Source: JARRRL01 sp037380725
Lineage (GTDB): Bacteria > Pseudomonadota > Gammaproteobacteria > Pseudomonadales > JANQJO01
DNA: 8,910 bases
Direction: 5' to 3'
NCBI GenBank assembly: GCA_037380725.1
Contig: JARRRL010000110.1
Span: 1 to 8,910 of the forward strand
Shown: one piece after another, positions 6,695 to 8,910 of the stretch
Layout of the letters: each line of letters begins with the position of its first letter
Position numbering within the stretch: position 1 is the first letter of the stretch
Translations under genes and position numbers: made by a program
Notes under the pieces: model-generated
Told to the model about the DNA's origin: nothing
Seen by the model: only the letters and a program-made list of their open reading frames with translations
Databases searched by the model: none

Positions 6695-6947
6695 CGCGTT
6701 GCAACGCGTCGCCGCTTGGGCAGTCATACACGTAAGGATCGCCTTCAACAATAAATGCATAAAATGCGTATGAAAGACCCCGCGCTGTCAGCACGCTCGT
6801 ACCCGCCGTAGTCGCTCCTCGCGCAGGACCATTGCACCGTTGCTCGATACCTGGCTCAGCAAGCACACGGCCACTCGCAAGCTCAGCGCATTCATTCGAT
6901 ATGAGTTCACCCTGAAAAAACCAACAGACACAAACCAAGGAGCTACC
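6695..6947. other. 253-nt intergenic stretch upstream of zapA
   Basis: No plus-strand gene or terminator is evident. It ends in an A-rich leader and AAGGAG (6937-6942) before zapA. On the minus strand one frame stays open from within zapA down to TAG at 6680-6678. Its last ~75 codons lie in this gap and read like protein, for example SYAFYAFIVEGDPYVYDC, but no start codon with a ribosome binding site is visible within the gap. I treat it as non-coding or a possible gene remnant. Confidence 0.4.
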
Positions 6948-7553
6948 ATGACTCGAAAACTCAAGACCATTACCGTTCAGATTATGGAACGCGAATACCC
7001 CGTCGCCTGCCCACAAGGTGAAGAAACAATGCTCATGAACGCTGTGGATTACACCGATCGGGTTATGAAAAAAATTAAGCGTGCGGGTCGCACAGTTGGG
7101 GTTGAACGCATTGCCGTCATGGCCGCGCTCAACATGGCTCACGACTTATTAGCGATACAACGCGATGCCAACCACACGCCTTCAATCCGAACGGAACACC
7201 GTGACGAAGACGCCCACTCAACGGAGCATCAGCAAACGCTCGATAGAAATAATACCTTTACTGAAAGCGAATTACTCGCACAACACGACGACAGCGCGAT
7301 TGCACAGCAAATCCAAGCGCTGACGGAACGGCTCGAGGCAGCCATGCGCGACGAAGCAAGCGCTCAAGACTCGCGAACACAAATCGAAGAAAAAATAGAC
7401 ACGCACGAAGTTGTCACACAACAAGAAGATACAAACACAGCAATCGAAACGGAAACCAACACGCACACAACAAATAACCTGAAGACAACGTCAACAGAAA
7501 CACACCCAAACAGTGAAACACTCAGCAAAACTGAAAAAACGCTACATCATTAA
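6948..7553 (+). CDS. zapA: Cell division protein ZapA with long C-terminal extension
   Basis: ZapA binds FtsZ and cross-links protofilaments in the cytoplasmic Z-ring. ATG at 6948 is set by AAGGAG at 6937-6942, 5 nt upstream; the frame opens earlier but without family similarity. Residues 1-75 are the conserved head: LKTITVQIMEREYPVACPQGEE (5-26), then VERIAVMAALNMAHDLL (52-68), the best-conserved ZapA block. Normally a coiled coil follows at once and the protein ends near 100-110 residues. Here a ~35-residue hydrophilic stretch (about 76-112) precedes the coiled-coil-like AIAQQIQALTERLEAAM (117-133), and a 61-residue tail (141-201) follows. The tail is rich in Thr (17 of 61), Glu, Asn and Gln, and is probably disordered. 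Total length is 201 residues. The downstream 6S RNA and ygfA genes are the classic zapA neighbours. Family assignment is secure; the role of the tail is unknown. Confidence 0.92.
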   Translation: MTRKLKTITVQIMEREYPVACPQGEETMLMNAVDYTDRVMKKIKRAGRTVGVERIAVMAALNMAHDLLAIQRDANHTPSIRTEHRDEDAHSTEHQQTLDRNNTFTESELLAQHDDSAIAQQIQALTERLEAAMRDEASAQDSRTQIEEKIDTHEVVTQQEDTNTAIETETNTHTTNNLKTTSTETHPNSETLSKTEKTLHH

Positions 7554-7584
7554 AAAACGACATCAAAAAAACAAGTAATCGGCA

Positions 7585-7669
7585 GCGGTGATGAAGCGCC
7601 TTGCATGAGGCCTCATCACTGCAAGAACTGCTGCAAGAACTACAAGAGTAGTTACTGCAAGACAGTTAC
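7585..7669 (+). repeat. Hairpins and 12-bp repeats between zapA and 6S RNA
   Basis: The first hairpin pairs 7585-7594 with 7613-7622 (10 bp including one G-U) and has an inner GCCT/AGGC stem closing TGCATG. Next, CTGCAAGAACTG and CTGCAAGAACTA (7619-7642) form a tandem 12-bp repeat, with a third partial copy in phase at 7655. AACTAC/GTAGTT (7638-7653) makes a 6-bp stem with loop AAGA, and GTTACTG/CAGTTAC (7651-7669) forms another with one mismatch. No U-run follows the first hairpin, so it is not a standard terminator. It may be the structured 3' end of the zapA message or an RNA of its own. The rest of 7554-7798 is AT-rich with no gene. Confidence 0.5.
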
Positions 7670-7766
7670 CCACAAAATATCATTGTGTGTGCCCGAATAC
7701 AAATCGATTTACAATGACTTGTCAATGCTGCTAAATTTTTTGTAAGAAAATCGTTTGTCAAGACTT

Positions 7767-7792
7767 TTGAAACTCGTTTTTTTCGCTATACT
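7767..7792 (+). promoter_or_regulatory. Candidate 6S RNA promoter
   Basis: TATACT (7787-7792) is a good -10 box placed 7 nt before the predicted 5' end of 6S RNA. The best -35 candidates upstream are TTGAAA (7767-7772, 14-nt spacing) and TTTTGA (7765-7770, 16-nt spacing), neither ideal. TTGTCAA occurs twice further up (7719-7725 and 7755-7761), 36 bp apart, and may be a regulator site or part of a second promoter. Confidence 0.5.
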
Positions 7793-7798
7793 GAGACG

Positions 7799-7984
7799 CA
7801 TACCTCCTGAGGTGTTCGTGTCACTGAACTCAGTCCCTGACCCGATGAGCTTAGATTCGGAGGTTTCTCCTTGGTGTTGTTGAGCATGTCCGCTCGTACG
7901 GAAAGCCTGATACACCTTAGAAACCGCCCCCTTGAACTGAAGGGTTCAAGGGCTTGTTCAGAGATACGGCACACTTGGGGGGTT
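7799..7984 (+). ncRNA. ssrS: 6S RNA
   Basis: 6S RNA binds sigma-70 RNA polymerase by imitating an open promoter, lowering housekeeping transcription in stationary phase. Evidence is position between zapA and ygfA, a size near 185 nt, and recognisable conserved parts. The 3' arm hairpin CCCTTGAAC (7929-7937)/GTTCAAGGG (7944-7952) is the classic 6S element. The segment GAGCATGTCCGCTCGTACGG (7882-7901) corresponds to the conserved central region. The ends close in a terminal stem: 7802-7815 pairs with 7971-7983 throughout, with G-U pairs and one bulged G. The 5' end agrees with the TATACT box at 7787. Ends are estimated to a few bases. No terminator lies between it and ygfA, so the precursor probably continues into that gene and is trimmed. 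Confidence 0.93.
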
Positions 7985-8006
7985 TAATTCACTTTCTCAC
8001 GCCCAT

Positions 8007-8618
8007 ATGAACACATCATCCATTCGGCAAGCTTTTCTTAAAAAACGACGATCACTTGACCGGCCAACACAAGATCGCGCCAGTGCGCTTGCATTGAAGC
8101 AATTTCAACAACACAGCTCGTTCGCACAGGCACAACGCATTGCGTCATTTTGGGCTATTCGAGGCGAAATGCCTACGCAAGCTTTAAATCAACTCCTGAT
8201 TGATCAACATCGCCAAGTGTTTTTACCGCACCCAGATCCACACCACCAGCACAGCCTGGTGTTTGTGGAATACCAACAGGACACTCCATTTGAGCGAGAT
8301 CAATTTGGCATACCGGTCCCCGTGTACAGCGAAAAAAATATCCACAACCCCGCAACGTTTGACCTCATACTGATTCCCTTGGTCGCGGTTGACACGCTGG
8401 GCAACCGAGTTGGTATGGGAAAAGGGTTTTACGATCGCACGTTAAACAAAATCCAAAATGCTCACAACGCGCAGAGCCCTCGCCCACTGCTGGTGGGTTG
8501 GTGCTACGAATGGCAAGTAACTCCAGAACCACTCCACCCCCAACCGTGGGATGTCCCGCTTGATGCATTGATCACAGAGCAAACAATTCGATGGTTTACG
8601 CCTAACAGTACACGCTAA
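8007..8618 (+). CDS. ygfA: 5-formyltetrahydrofolate cyclo-ligase
   Basis: Cytosolic ATP-dependent enzyme (5-FCL, MTHFS) converting 5-formyltetrahydrofolate to 5,10-methenyltetrahydrofolate; also named fau. The product has 203 residues, against about 182 in Escherichia coli. The N-terminal IRQAFLKKRRSL (6-17) matches the basic helix that begins this family, and IASFWAIRGEMPT (45-57) matches its substrate-side loop. The diagnostic block is PLVAVDTLGNRVGMGKGFYD (124-143), followed by RTL; VPLDALITEQ (183-192) is the usual end. ATG at 8007 begins 23 nt after the 6S RNA and lacks a clear ribosome binding site; the transcript presumably comes from the 6S promoter by read-through, as in other gammaproteobacteria, which would tie expression to 6S. 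The His-rich segment around 75-82 is unremarkable. Confidence 0.95.
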   Translation: MNTSSIRQAFLKKRRSLDRPTQDRASALALKQFQQHSSFAQAQRIASFWAIRGEMPTQALNQLLIDQHRQVFLPHPDPHHQHSLVFVEYQQDTPFERDQFGIPVPVYSEKNIHNPATFDLILIPLVAVDTLGNRVGMGKGFYDRTLNKIQNAHNAQSPRPLLVGWCYEWQVTPEPLHPQPWDVPLDALITEQTIRWFTPNSTR

Positions 8619-8910
8619 AAGGGCTCATCGTTATCCAGTCCAGCATTGTCCGGTATGAGTTTCCTATACGGGCAGCGTACTCCAGCCACACCCCTCCCCC
8701 TATTAGTACTAATCAATGCATACCTCTTCTTTTAAGAATTTTACAGAAGCATACGAAGGTGACCGTAAACCTTAAATTAAAGGTATCGATTTACTCAAGT
8801 TCAACTGCTTCACCGGTTTGCACGATTAAAAAGATGAGTGATTACTCGTTGTAGAGCTGCCTTCAAGATTAAAACAATACCACACAGCCTCACCCGCGAT
8901 AGACAGATTT
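8619..8910. other. Intergenic region at the right edge, no supported gene
   Basis: No open frame with a start and ribosome binding site is present on either strand. Two minus-strand frames enter from the edge and stop after 27 and 32 codons; they could be a gene end but show no motif. Visible small elements are CTCAT/ATGAG (8624-8628, 8655-8659) as a weak stem after ygfA, a C-rich run (8687-8700), the perfect 12-bp palindrome ATTAGTACTAAT (8702-8713), and the alternating AAGGT/ACCTT/AAGGT at 8756-8784. No intrinsic terminator for ygfA is obvious. Confidence 0.5.

Noticed and set aside
6906..7142. Upstream part of the minus-strand frame over the zapA head
   Set aside because: It is antisense to the best-conserved part of ZapA. 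Its openness is explained by the zapA codons, so only the portion in the gap was kept as a question.
7554..7600. Minus-strand terminator formed by the hairpin at 7585-7622 and the T-run at 7563-7569
   Set aside because: The T-run is 15 nt beyond the stem base, and no minus-strand gene lies upstream that would need it.
8624..8659. CTCAT/ATGAG pairing after ygfA as an intrinsic terminator
   Set aside because: The stem has only 5 bp with a 26-nt loop and no U-run on the plus strand.
8690..8720. GTACTAAT near the right edge resembling the 3' end of 23S rRNA
   Set aside because: Only about 8-10 bases match, the flanking conserved 23S helices are absent, and no 5S rRNA follows.

Overview
The window looks like chromosomal DNA of a gammaproteobacterium with moderate GC content. 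The evidence is gene order: ygfB-pepP-ubiH-ubiI on the minus strand, divergent from a small coiled-coil gene, zapA, the 6S RNA gene (ssrS) and the 5-formyltetrahydrofolate cyclo-ligase gene (ygfA/fau) on the plus strand. From memory, this is the order seen in Pseudomonas-like genomes. They also keep the small coiled-coil gene between ygfB and zapA and an iron-ABC substrate-binding protein gene downstream of the ubi genes. I cannot name the genus.

Minus-strand half (6133 down to 59): ygfB has an excellent ribosome binding site and gives a 192-residue protein. It is followed by pepP (aminopeptidase P), ubiH and ubiI (flavin hydroxylases of ubiquinone synthesis). Gaps are 61 nt, 53 nt and a 4-nt ATGA overlap, so the four are probably one operon. 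Next comes an Fe(3+)-binding lipoprotein gene of an ABC importer. It has its own candidate promoter overlapped by a Fur-box-like element, and its 5' end is irregular. Nothing identifiable lies in bases 1-58.

Plus-strand half (6305 to 8618): a coiled-coil protein of the TIGR02449 type, then zapA (a cell-division FtsZ-ring protein, here about twice the usual length), a structured non-coding stretch, 6S RNA, and ygfA probably read through from the 6S promoter. The last ~290 nt contain no gene I can support.

Functional themes are respiration (UbiH, UbiI), division (ZapA and perhaps its coiled-coil neighbour), stationary-phase control of RNA polymerase (6S RNA), folate salvage (YgfA) and iron uptake. 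I see no mobile element, CRISPR array, tRNA or defence system, and no convincing new multi-gene system. The points worth a second look are the start of the iron lipoprotein gene (possible one-base indel or coupled leader peptide), the expanded ZapA, short tandem repeats sitting on two stop codons, and hairpins upstream of 6S RNA.
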